A stretch of 64,000 nt of DNA from Bilabrum cf. latius. Its lineage: Eukaryota; Bigyra: Bicosoecida; Bigyra; Bicosoecida. The notes under the pieces were generated by a model. The model saw only the letters and a list, made by a program, of their open reading frames with translations, did no database searches and was not told the DNA's origin. The position numbers and the translations under genes are program-made. Below are positions 1 to 11,484 of this stretch, piece by piece. The stretch spans positions 186,001 through 250,000 of the forward strand of contig OZ237746.1 in the NCBI GenBank assembly GCA_965178125.1, read 5' to 3'. The stretch's first letter is position 1. Each line of letters opens with the position of its first letter.

Positions 1-1
1 C

Positions 2-3000
2 GTCGTACACGAGGACCAGGGCAAGCAGCTAAAGGCGCCCGAAATGGGCAAAACAGAGCCTAACCCATCGGTCCAGCCACCCGCCAAGGGCAACCTCCGC
101 AAGTAGGTGTCTATGGGGCGCGGCATCCTCAAGTCGGGGGGCAAGCAGTCGCGGGCGGGGTCGCATCCACCGCTCAGCAGGGGCCGCTCGTCGAACGCAA
201 TCGGGAACGCCGACGATCGCACGCAGTTGCAGCACCAGCAATACATGCCGCCTGCTCTCGACTCCGGGACAGACCTCGATGGCAATGCGTCGATGCACTC
301 GGGCACTGTCAGCTTCAAGGATGGGGCGAACCAAGTGGTCGTTATCGACGCCGCGGGAAAGAGCAGGAGCTTCCACAGCGGCACAGGCTCCACCCGATCC
401 ACCATCGCCAGGATCCACCAGCTGTCCCAGGGGGCGGTGGAGCCAGAGATCCGCTCCATCCGGATCGTTCTCCTGGTGCTGGCAGTTGCTGTCCTTGCCC
501 TTGGAGTTGGCATCGTGCTCTACATCCGCAACGTGGTGTCCCAGATTGGGAACAACTCGGCCTCCGTGTGGATTGCGGGGCAGAGGCGGAGGGCCATGCA
601 GACGGGCATCGATGCCGTGCTCTGGATGAGCTTCCAGACCTTTGACGCAAACGGCACGGTGACGGGAGCGTCGAGCGTGCTCGACTCGATCGAAGACACC
701 GTCCGCAGGCTGCAGGTCGACAGGGTGGCCACCGACATGGAGCTGCACCGCCTGCTAGAGGGCGCTGGAGGGCTGCCAGTGGATGCTACCGCTTCCATGC
801 TGGAGGAAATGCTACCAGAACAGGTTGCTCCGAGTGACCTGCTTGCCGGTCAATCGGAAGCGAAGCCTCGCCGCAAGCTGCAGTACAGCACCAGCGCCGA
901 GACAGCCCTCATGGCCAGCAATGGGAGAGGCGCGCTGGAGCTGCTTCGGCTGATATCGGACGAGATGCAGATCGCGCAGGCAAAGCTGTTCGAGCTGCAG
1001 ACGGATGCAAAGGTGGGAGAGTTCGAGGGCGATTTCCGCACGGCCATGCGGCTGCCGCAGCAGGCGGGCGGCGGCACCATCTACGTGCCGCTCATCCAGC
1101 ACGTGCAGGAGATCGTCGCTGCCATGCGGAGGATCTCCCGGCTGGACCCCCAGAACATCACGGTGTCCCAGCGCGACGTCCTCTTCTTGAGCCTCAACTC
1201 TGAGGTGTGGGACATGGCCATGGGGCACTCTTTGGAGATGAGGTACGTAGTGTTCGCCGCTGTGTTCCCCAGAACCGTGCAGGAGGTGGTGATCTTCGGG
1301 GCGGCGGTGTTTATCGTGTACAATCTCCTGGGGTCCATCGTGTTCGCGAGGCTGTCCACGAGGCTGGGCAGCAAGGTGCGCAACGTGCTGCAGACCTTCT
1401 TGCTGCTGCCCCGCTCCACCGCTCGAAGGCTTGCAAACCGCTCCCAGAGGCAGCTCAACAAGGTGCTGAGGGAGATCAACAGCGAGCTCATGTCCGACTC
1501 TGAGGAGGAGAGCGACGACGATGACGCGGACGACGTGAACTCCGTCAACGGCGCCGGGGGCGAGTCCAGCTCGGTGCAGCTGGTGCAGGCGCGGGCTGCG
1601 CCTGGTCGGCGGCAGGACTCGACCACCCAGCTGCTGCACAACAAGGAGACCAGCTCGGATCGGAGCCTCCTCGCCAAGTCGTTGGGACAGGCGGACGACG
1701 GCAGGAAAATCGTCCAAAGCGGCTCCGAGTCCAACCTTGCCGTTGGCAAAGCAGCCGCCGCGCACGGGAGCTAGCCGGCAGCACCAGGCGCGGGCAAATC
1801 GACCCGTTCCTTCGGGTCTCGCCGCAGCCGCAACTCGAGGTGGTCCTCCCGCCGAGCCAGAGAAGCAGCCCTCGTGAAGGCCATGGCAAACCTCAGGGAA
1901 CACACAGACAGCTCCCAGTTCGTGCTCCGGTCCACCGCCTGGCTGCTGCTGCCCATCCTGCTGGTGCTCGGCTTCATCCTCTTCTTCGTGTTCTGGCAGC
2001 TGTCCTTCACGCAGATCCTCCTGCGCACGTCCCAGAGGATCATCGCCTCTTCTTCGCTTGAGTCGTAGCTGGCCGGCACCACCAACACGATGCTGAGCCT
2101 GAACTCGGCCATCGCCAGGCACACCGGGAGGGACCGAATCATCGAACTCGCGAGACGGGCAGATCTCCAGGGGCAGAAGACCACGGCCGTGTCGGCCGTG
2201 CTGACGTTCGGGGGCAAAGCCGTCCTCACCAAGCTGCTGGTGGCGAATTCCACGCGGTCGGACGAGGTGTTTGGCAGCATCTCCAACGACGAGGTTCTCC
2301 TGACCGCCATTCAGAGCGACAAGGACCCGGGGGGCCCGCAGGCCTACGACGTCATGCACAGCGACTCGTGCACCGCGGTTGTGTGGCCGAACATCACCAC
2401 TGACGTCACCCTGGGACGCATCGAAGCCGCCCAGAGCCGACCATCCGAGAGCGTGCTGACCAGCCAGGAGTACGCCGATGCTCTGCGGATGTGCCTGGAG
2501 ACCGAGGGCGGCGTGCTGGGCGAGGGAGCTCTGTCCGCCATCGCCACTGTGGTGTTCAACCTGAGGCAGGCCGTGTCCGCCGTGTTCCTGGACCTGACGG
2601 GCCTGCCGCCCCCGTCCATGCAGGGCAACTCGGCCGACGACGTCTCTGTGATCCGGAGGTAGCGGAGAGCGCAGCAGGGCGGGCATCTGCGGGCAGGACT
2701 CGGAGGGCTGGATGGTGGCTCCGAAGCGGATGACTGGGACCCTAGGGAGTGGCACGAGGACGGGGGTGCATTGCCGTGGAGTGGCCACGGCGGACTCTAT
2801 GGGGAGGAACAGGGGGGGGGAGAGGGGGGGGGGGGGAGGTCTGGCGGTGCTTCCCCCGGAGCTGGCAAACCTGGACGGCGTGCTGGCTGGCGGTGCAGCG
2901 GCGGACCAATCGGATGGCCGGGGCTGGCGTGGTGCGTCCCCTTCGGATGCGTCGCATGAGAAGGTGGCTGGCAACTCGGAAGGCCTGTGGACCACGCGGT

Positions 3001-3689
3001 GGGCAAACCCGCAATCAGGAGATACTCCGTGGGATTGGAACGGTGAGAGGACCAGCTCGCAAGAGTCCATCCGGCAGCAAGCAAAACGAAACGATGCCGT
3101 GGCATCACGAACCCCTGGGGGGCACACAAGGGGTGGTGCAAGTGGCGATGAATCCTCGCTCGCTGGCGCCACACCGGCGGCTTCGAACCTGGCAGCGGAA
3201 GCAGGCGATCTGCTGGAGAGCAGGGAGCTCCAAACGGGTTCTAACACCACGGATTTGGTTGCAGAGGAAGGTCAGCTTTCGTTCAGCACGGTAGCAACGA
3301 TGCTGGATTTCACCTTCAAGATCAGGGCCATCGTAAACCCCTTCCTGCTTCATTCCGTGTCGGCTATCCGCATCAACTTCTTCTTGGGTCTGAACTCGGA
3401 ACTTAGTAGCGGCTAGAGTCTAGTGGAAGTATCGGCGTGGGTGTTTGTAGGCGTATTCCTGCTAACGACGACGCTGTACTGGCCGGCGGTCGCAAGCCTG
3501 AACGTCCCGCTGACATCTGCGAGGCAGATGCTGCTTCTCCTGCCGGAAGAGACGATCTTGCGGGTGACCGTGTTGCGAACTGCCTTGTATCGCATCGCTA
3601 CCGAGCACGAGCGCAACATGGCTGGCTCCGCAAAGGTTGCGCCGGAGGGAGGTGACGGTGCAGGTGACGGCGCCGTCGCGAGCGCCTGA
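2..3689 (+). CDS. large multi-pass membrane protein, 5' partial (possibly TmcB-like)
   Basis: Reading TAG as an amino acid, one frame is open from base 2 through TAGs at 104-106, 1772-1774, 2066-2068 and 2660-2662. The frame then shifts by one in the G9 and G13 tracts at 2812-2836 and stays open, through a TAG at 3414-3416, to TGA at 3687-3689. No start is visible, so the 5' end lies outside the window. Hydrophobic segments lie near nt 455-540 (RIVLLVLAVAVLALGVGIVL), 1250-1345, 1945-2010 (WLLLPILLVLGFILFFVFW) and 3440-3500. Between them are soluble stretches and an acidic run (SDSEEESDDDDADD) near 1495. The layout of membrane segments around long loops recalls TmcB-type PAS/membrane proteins of protists, but I see no diagnostic motif, so that is weak inference. 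The frame change could be a homopolymer sequencing error or an unrecognised intron. Confidence 0.72.
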
Positions 3690-3863
3690 CCGACCGCAAG
3701 CTTGCAACGAGTTGCCTTGTAGCAGCAACCGCGGTAGCTTGCTACTTGTAAAATTTTGTTTGAACTACAGTACATATCTTGCCTTAGATCGCAACTTGCT
3801 CCGCATTGAAGCCAGATCGAGCGAATGCAACCAGCGAACGCAATAATGCATCGCAGGCTCAAT

Positions 3864-6596
3864 TCAAAAGTCGTCGAACGGATTCGATGAGCCCGTCGCA
3901 GCGGGAGGAGCAGGCGCAGGCGCGCCACCCCCGCCTCCGAACAGGTCATCGTCGTCGTCGTCCTAGAACGGCGCAGCCGAGGCGGAAGGCGCCGGAGCGG
4001 GCACAGGCGCAGGCGCAGGAGCCATGCCACCGAAGCTCCCAAACAGATCATCATCCGCCGCGGCGGGAGCCGCTACTGCTGGCGCCGGCATCCCCATGCC
4101 CATGCCCACGCCCATCCCGCCCCCACCGGACGAGCCCCCCGTCCCTGCCCTGCTCCTTGGCGCGCTCTTGGGCGCCGGTTTGGTCACGTCGATGGCCTTG
4201 TCCAGCGCGTCTCCCATGGCGGCGAACGGATCCGGAGCCGAGGGCTCGATGTCCGGTTCCGCTGCGTGCGCGGCGCCGGCTGCGCCGGCAGGCTTGGCTG
4301 GCGAGGCGAACGGGTTGGTCTGGTGGGAGCCAGCTTGCGGTTGGGGCTGGGGATGGGGCGGGGCTGATGTTCCCTGTGCCGCTCCTGCTACAGCTGCAAG
4401 GTGGTTGTACTGCTGCACGATCTGACCGTACGTTTGCTGCAGCTGAACCATATTCTGCTGCAGCATGCCTGCCTGCTGCTGCTGCTATGGACTCAGGGGC
4501 TGCCCGCTCCGCACCTGCTGGTCCAGCTGGGAGTACGTCTGCTGCACCATCTGCATCTGCTGCTGCACCTGTGCCGCATTCGACTGCAGCACCTGCATCT
4601 GCTGCTGCACATCGGGGCCCGCACCAAGCTGAGGCTGCTGCGGCTGAGGTGCACCCAATCCAGGCCCCGGTCCTTGTCCTGGCCCTGGCCCGGCCATGCC
4701 GAGCTGGGGAGCGTCTGCGGCAGGACCCTCCAAGTCATCAAACGGGTTGCTGCTGCCCCCACCAGCACCTCCGGCCGCGGGCGCACCCACACCCACCCCT
4801 ACCGGAGCAGCAGCCACAGGAGCAGGCACCTGCTGGTATAGCTTCGCGAAGTCCGTCGCCGACAACGCCCTGCCCCTGGCGTCCTTTTTCTCTTCATCCT
4901 CACCATTCCCGTCCGCCTCCTTGCCCCCCTCCCCCTCGTCGAATCCGGCCCAGTCGCCGTCGCCATCGTCTCCACCGCCAGCTGCGTTGCCGCTGCCCTG
5001 CTTGCTGCCTGCAGACGACCCGGCCCCGCCACCAGCGCCACCAAGCATGGCTGCAAAATCATCGTCATCGTCACCGGTCCCATTCGCCCCTGTCCCTGTC
5101 CCTGCCCCTGCCCCAGCCTTTGGCTTGGGAGAGTCAAACGGTTCCCACGATGAACCCCCGTCGCTCTAAGCTCTGGCCGCTACCGGGGCGGCTGCCTCTG
5201 GCTCTGGCTCTGGCTCAAATCCAAAATCGGGCACCGCACCCGCTTGTTCCCTGGCTTGCTTCTTGGGAGCTGCCTCTGTAGAAGGCCCCGGGGAGCCGAA
5301 GTCAACCCAAGACTCGTCCTCGTCCGTTGCTCCCGCTCCCCCAGTGGTTGGGGCCGGGGCAGGGGCCGGGGCAGGGGCAGCTGCTCCGGATCCGCCGAAC
5401 AGGTCATCCTCGTCGTCGTCGTCACCCCCCGAGTCTGCCGCCGCAGCTGACGCACCCACGGCGCTGCCCCCCCTGGACCGGCCCCGGCTCCCCCTCGCGT
5501 GCCGGCTCCTGCGCGGGCCCTCGAGCCCTAGGCCCCCCCCCACGGAGGGGCTGTCTGCGCCCGCACCACCGTTCGATGCACCCAGCGGCGCGATCCGGAT
5601 GGCGCCCAGGCCGCCGCCCCCAGATCCGGATCCAGTTCCGGTTTCTGGGAGCACCTCGCTGAGGGGTGCCTCCCGGGGGGCGGAGCCTGCCCTGCGGCGC
5701 CGATCCGCAGCTCGACTGCTGCCGCCAGCGCCAGAGGAGGAGGAAGCCGAGGCTCCCCCGGATGCCGCAGATGCACCTCCAGCAGGCAGCCCGTCCCCTG
5801 ATTTCCTGCTTCGAGCGCTCCTGTGTTTTTTGCTCGCCTTGCTGTCCGAGATGGCCCAGCGCTTGTCAATGTACTTGAGGCGAATGAAGTCGCGGGCCCT
5901 CTCTGGTTCTTCCGGCGACGGGAGGGCAAATTGCTTTTTGTCCCATGTGGCAAGATATTTCTCGTTTACTCTCTTGTTCCCCCCCTTCTCAATTTCATCC
6001 ACGTCTTCTGACTTGAATGACGTCGCGGACACGCCCATCACGCGCCAGCCATTCTCGCGGCTGCATGGAGGACAAGCCAAGGATCGATATACATTGTGAA
6101 CGTCCATGCATGCATGCATGGATCACCGACGAATATTGACGACACAATGAAGGGGGGCTGGGGTTTGCGATTGATGTGCCGCCAGTGCAGTGGACCGCAC
6201 ATCGGACAACTTCCCGTAAATCTCACTGGATGCCCGAGCACTGCTAGCAAATAAAGGTTTTCCATTGCCATGATACGTAAATCGGCATCTGCGGAGCTGG
6301 GGCTATGACATCAGCAGAGCAAATCATACGCGGCGCGGAGAAAAGAGGCTGCTACTGTGCATCAATGCGCATCAATGCAGCGCGCGAGACAATAACTTTG
6401 CACGGCGGTATCAAACACTCGGTACACTCGACTCCGCTAGACCGTGCCGTCATGCTGAAGGCTGCACCACTGATCCATGCGAGCTTTACAGTTCCTACAT
6501 GCTACACCCTCTCACACGGCTGGTACAATCTGCGCACCGCTTATTGGATTTTTTGTGCATAAACTTCTTCAGCCTAGCATCTACATCTTTTGGCAT
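3864..6596 (-). CDS. ArfGAP domain protein, AGFG/AGD14-like, three exons
   Basis: GTPase-activating protein for Arf-family GTPases in membrane traffic. Exon 1 is 6516-6596 (ATG at 6594-6596), exon 2 6227-6288, exon 3 3864-6060; introns 6289-6515 and 6061-6226 have GTGAG donors. Spliced, the zinc finger is intact: CADC at residues 21-24, 16 residues, then C-x-QC at 41-44 followed by SGIHR. The x is a TAG codon at 6244-6246, so the stop would fall between two zinc ligands. Next come RVMGVSATSFKSEDVDEIEK and GGNKRVNEKYLATWD, the usual end of the fold in the AGFG/plant AGD14 subfamily. The long tail is Gly/Ala/Pro/Gln-rich with NPF-type motifs (SNPFDDL, TNPFAS) and ends DDDDDLFGG...SNPFDDF then TGA, typical of endocytic adaptor binding. 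Three more TAGs lie at 5166, 4485 and 3963. Total 779 aa. Shares a 132-bp divergent promoter with the copine-like gene. Confidence 0.9.
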
Positions 6597-6728
6597 CTCG
6601 AGATTTTTGCTGTTGAACGATTCTTGAATATTCTTGATATTCTGTGATATACCCAGTTTTGTAACGTGCATACTCAACCTTGGGCGAAATCCGATCAATC
6701 CAGCAACAGCAGCACGGGACCACCCGCG

Positions 6729-9700
6729 ATGCAGCGTCCCAGTGGTGATTTCAATCCGCTTATTATGGCGCAAGCCCGAGATGAAGTTGAGCGAGAGACC
6801 CGCTCCGGTGCGGCTGCAGAGCGACTAGCAGCTGCAAGATCGAGAGGCGACTCTCTTGCGGGGAGGTATGAACGCAGAACGACACTGCGCAAGGAAGATC
6901 TAATGCCCAGACTCATGGTAGGGATCGAAGGCCTGGATGAGGATCCCAACGTGTTCGGGGGCAAGCCTGTAGTAGCGTTGCTTTTCGACAGGAATGGGTA
7001 GTTGCAAGGTGGAGAGGTTGTATTCTGGCCAAGTAATCCAGATGCAATCCGAAGGACACATGCGTGAGTTGTAACCATGCTAGGTTGGAAGACTAATGCT
7101 GTTTGACGCGGTTGCCTGCGCATGACTCTTGCACTGTGGTGGCGCTGCGGAGTTCGCTGTTTCTCTCCACATCGGGCCCGCGGTTGACACCGGTAGGAGC
7201 GTAGCAAACTGAACCATGCGGTACGTATCTAGTACTTTGCTCGCGCACTCATGTACTAGCATGGTACCGCTCTACATTTGTCCCTGCAGGAGCCTCCGGT
7301 TGCCGCACCTGCCTCCAGGTTGCGACCAGCTGGCGGTCGCGTGCTCGTTTCCCTTCGAGGCGCTCGCCAGCGACGCACTGCTCCTCGAAGTCGCCGTGTA
7401 CGACGTGCTCGCACACCGACTGGTCCCCCTGTGCCGCGCTCTGACAACGACCACCACTCTCGCGAGGCAGAGGGGAGACCTCACCCTCCAACCACAGGGG
7501 CTGCACGCGCACACGCACACGCACACGCAGCAGCAGGGGCGTGGAGGCGGCGGGGGCGCGGGGCTGGACCCGCTCCTGGCCTCTACTGCCCCCGCCGTGG
7601 GGGCGGCTGCCAGCACCATTTCCGGCTCCGGATCCGCCACGGTCCGCCGATCCGGTGTGGACCTGAGCGTCGCGTTCCTGGGCCGGGTGGCGGGCCACGA
7701 CGCGCTCAACCCCACTTTGTCCAGGCTGCGCCGCATCGCCAGTCAGTCCGGCAGGCTGCCGCAGCGGGCCGGGAGCAGATCAGGCCCGGGGGTCGGCTCG
7801 GACCCCTTCGTGGGGGTGCCCCCCTCGGTGGGCAGGCCCGACGCAGCCACCCGGGCCATGGCGGCACGCACCCGGATCCGCCTCCGGTGCGTGTTCTCTG
7901 AGGACGTCTCGGACGCGCTCAAAGCCAGGGCGGCTGGGCTCTCTCCCGTGCAGGTGTCGCTGCTGGGGGAAGTGCCAACTGTGGACCAGTATGTCGCGGG
8001 GCTGACTGAGAAGGAGAAGCAAGAAAGGGAGCCGGAGCTGTGGCAGGCCGTGAGGATCGGGAGCGTGCAGGGGCTGGGGCTACCGAACGTTCGTCAGGGG
8101 TTCCTTGGCGGGGAGGCACCCCCGCGGGCGAGGCTCCGCGTGTTTCAGGTGGCGGACGGTGACCTGGCCCGCGCCCGCGCCGCCTCCATGCGCACTCACT
8201 CAGGCGGCGGCGGGGGCGGATTCTCGTCCAGGTTTCTCACAGAGGCATCGCGAAGGGCACGTCTGGCAGAGGCATTGCCCACTGGTGCATCCCACGGGTG
8301 GATGGAGGTGTGTTCCCTGGGACCCACAGGGGCCTCTGCACCTGCTGGGGGGAATGACCCCCAGTTGGGGGCCCTGGAGATACCCCTGTCCAAGCTGGGG
8401 GCAGACGAGTCGGCGCTGTCACTGGACCCTCAGCAGGCCGTGCAGCAGGCCCTCAGCTGCCACCTGGCCCTTGAGCTCTGGCACACGACAGGGTCAGGAG
8501 CGTCCATGCAGGACAAAGTGCTGCTCGGGAGGACCGTCATGACTGCGGCCGAGCTGCTGCAGATGACCGGCAAGCACACGCACATGGAGCAACCCGAGGG
8601 AGGCACTGGGGGGAGCTGGGGCAAATCATCCTCCTCTTCCTTCTCTGCGTCTGCAAGGGGTGTGAGTGCCGGAAGGGCCGCTGATCCGCTCGACGACCCG
8701 GCAGGTGCAACTGCGGGACGTCCGAGGGGAGGCGCTGGCGCTAGCGGTGGCAGTGCCCATGGTGTACCTGGCAGCCTGGACGCGCTGGCCATGGATCCCA
8801 GTTCCCACCTGGCCGGTGGTGCGGCGGAACTGCAGCTAGTGGGCGTAGGGGGCGGCGGCCAGGGCACGGGTCAGGAAGGCAAGGACAGCTGCGGCTTGCT
8901 GCTGGCCGGTGTGCAGCTGCTGCAGCAAGTCACTGGGGCTCTCGTGCCAAAGTCCAAGGAGACGCTGGTGAGGCAGCACGCCATATACGCGGAGCGCAGG
9001 GAACACGCGGCGAGGGCGCTGCTGGAGACGGCCTTGCCTGCGCCCTTGCGCATGCTGCGGCACTAGCTGTTCAACGGCATGCAGCTCGTACCAATCCTAG
9101 CCTTTGATCTCTCCTCCCCAAGAGCCAACAGGGCCAGCGGGGTGGTCAGGGCGGCGGATTCCGAGTAGCACGGCAAGGCCATGGAGGAGGCGAGGCTCAC
9201 TGCCGAGGCACGCAGGCACACGTGGCTGCAGGGCATCAGCAGGATGGGCGGCTCGGGAGGTAGAGGTAGAGACGCTGTTAGGTGCTAGGCATCGGAGGAG
9301 CTGTGCAGGCAACTGCCTGCGGATTTCCTGCCGAGGGGGGAGGCGGTTGAGTTGCTTGGAGGGAGTTCACCGACCTCCAGATCGGGTGGAGGGCCGTCGT
9401 CCTCGTCTGCCGCGGTGGCCAGCCCGGATGGTGACGCTGCCGAGGACTGGGAGGTGGTGCAGCCCGAAGATGGCAGCAAGCCGTACTATTGGAACAGAAA
9501 GACCAACGAGACGCGATGGAAGAAACCGCCGGCACTGCGATCCAAGAAATCAAGGGCAAAGATCGAGAAAGCCAGAATCGAAGCCGAGGAAGCTGCGGCG
9601 GCGGCCGCTGCAGCATCCAAGCGCAAGCGGCACAGCAAGGCCGCCCTCACATTTGCCCTGGCCATGGAGCGCATCGCAGAAGAAGCCATGGATATTCTAG

Positions 9701-11446
9701 GGGCCTTCGCACCGCGGTCCAGGCGGGGTACTGCGGCCTTCTGCTTCGGATTCGGTGCCAGGCTGAGGGGTCTGCCGTACAGCGAGGCAGACGCCGTTCC
9801 CCTGGGCACCACCGCCCTGCTGGATGCAGGGGCCGTGGAGGCGGGCAGGTTGGGCGTCCCCGCGGGGGGACGGCGGGGGACCGTGTCAACGATCGCACTG
9901 GGACCAGGTTCCGCTGGCGTGAGGGCGCCGCGCGCAGCCGCCGCGACCCGCAGCGACGCCTCCTCCATGGCGTGGGCGGCCAAAGGCCCTCCAGCCCCCG
10001 TCTCTGCCGCGCTGAGCACCCCCCACCACACGTACGAGCTGGATCGCCCCGCAGGCGCGCTGACGGACTGTTCCCCGCGGGAAGAGGACGAGGGCTCGCG
10101 TGTCATGCAGGCGGCGAGGGTCAGGGGCGTGGACAGCGTGAGGCAGGCCATCCGGGCGGCGATCTTGGCCACGGAGGCAACATACAGCGAAGGGCCGTCG
10201 TCCGATACCGCGGGTCCAGGCCCGCTGGCTCGAGCTGTGGACGCCGCGGTGGCGCTGGTGCAGCTGGACGCCCCGTCGCCGGGTAGGCAAAGATACGGCG
10301 TGTGCGTGGTGTGCGTGCACCGCCCACCCTCGTACAGCGAGGTAGAGGAGCTGACAGCCAGGTGAGATGCGGGGTCGTGTTCCATACTATTGAGTGTCTT
10401 TTGCCTTGCCTTGTCGTCTTGATGTGTCGTCTTGCATGCGACTTTATCGTCTTTTGGTTCTTCCGCGAGCATCGCAGGCTGGTCCGGTGCACCGTGCTGC
10501 CGCTGTCCTTCGTCTTTGTCGGCACTGGCAGCAGCAACCACCCAGCGCTGGCTCGCGCGCTGGGTGACGGCACGAAGCCGGTGAGATCCGCAGCGGCGGG
10601 GACCGGCAAGCGCCCCAATGCCAGCTACGTGAGCTACAACGACCTGTACGCTGCAGCGGCAGACGCCATCGAGGAGTGGCGTGAGAGCCTCGATCTCGAG
10701 GGCGGCTTCGCGGCAGGGGCCAGCATGGGCGACGCACTGGCTGGGCTGGCGTCGCCTGCAGACGAAGTGCGTAGGGCTCTTCATCTTGGGATGTTTGGGG
10801 CAGTGCCCGGCCAATTCGCGCGTGAGTCCGCTGCGTTTCAGGTGCTTCCTCTCGCTGTCTACTCGCTCGTGCCCCTCTAGCCTCTATTTCTTCCTTCAGT
10901 TCCACTCTCGCCCCTCTCGTTTCAATCGCAGAATTCTGCAACGCGGAGAGCTGGTGCCCTCTGCCGAGCCACCCGGCCTCCTCCATGGCCCTAACCTCCG
11001 AGCGGGAGGCGGACCGAGCCCGGCGCGAGGCCGTGGACGCGGTCGTGTCCGCCACGGAAAGCGCGGTGGCTGAGTTGTGCGGGGAGTCCGATTCGGAGCC
11101 GGAATTTGATGGGGTCGGTGCCAGGCATGGCCCCGCCCTTGGAAGCCGGGCGGGCGCTTCTGGCGCGGGCGCGGGCAAGGGTATGCTTGGTGCGGTAGCA
11201 GAGTCCAGCGAGGCAGAGGAGAGGGCGGCCAGGGAGGCGCAGGCGAAAGCGGCACTGGGCGCGCTGGGTAGATCAATGCTGGGACGGATTTGAAATGTAA
11301 TAAAATCAGGTGTTTGGCCCGCAGATTTGCTGCAACGTGAAGGCATGGAGCTCCAGCTGTGTGGACAGCCCGTGGCTGTTCAGGTTCCTGTTCCTCGGCC
11401 GGCACCCGAAGCAACTCGAACGAAACTCAACGAGGCCTGGGTGTAA
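6729..11446 (+). CDS. copine-like protein with inserted WW domain, five exons
   Basis: Copines are Ca2+-dependent membrane-binding proteins with two C2 domains and a vWA-like copine domain. Exons: 6729-7063, 7290-10361, 10478-10821, 10932-11267, 11325-11446. The first three introns (226, 116, 110 nt) are well supported; the last (57 nt) is tentative. Without it the gene ends at TGA 11291-11293, just before an AATAAA; with it, at TAA 11444-11446. C2-like segments lie near the N-terminus (GGEVVFWPSNPD, LPPGCDQLAVACSFPFEAL) and near 8130. The copine domain begins near 9070 (GMQLVPILAFDLSSP) and includes FCFGFGARL, LPLSFVFVGTGSSNHPAL, ASYVSYNDL and MFGAVPGQFAQF. Inside it, at about 9450-9540, is a clear WW domain (EDWEVVQPEDGSKPYYWNRK, then TNETRWKKP). 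TAG codons: 6999, 9064, 9166, 9286. The copine match is divergent and made from memory of the family pattern; the WW match is strong. Confidence 0.68.
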
Positions 11447-11484
11447 TAATTAGCATGCGTCTCGAACCATGGTCACTGTGCAAC

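Noticed and set aside
812-3250. 812-aa minus-strand ORF
   Set aside because: Antisense to the membrane-protein gene, whose sense frame has clear hydrophobic segments and continues through TAG. The antisense product is compositionally random.
3806-5281. 491-aa plus-strand ORF rich in Pro/Arg/Ser
   Set aside because: Antisense shadow of the GC-rich ArfGAP tail; no domain.
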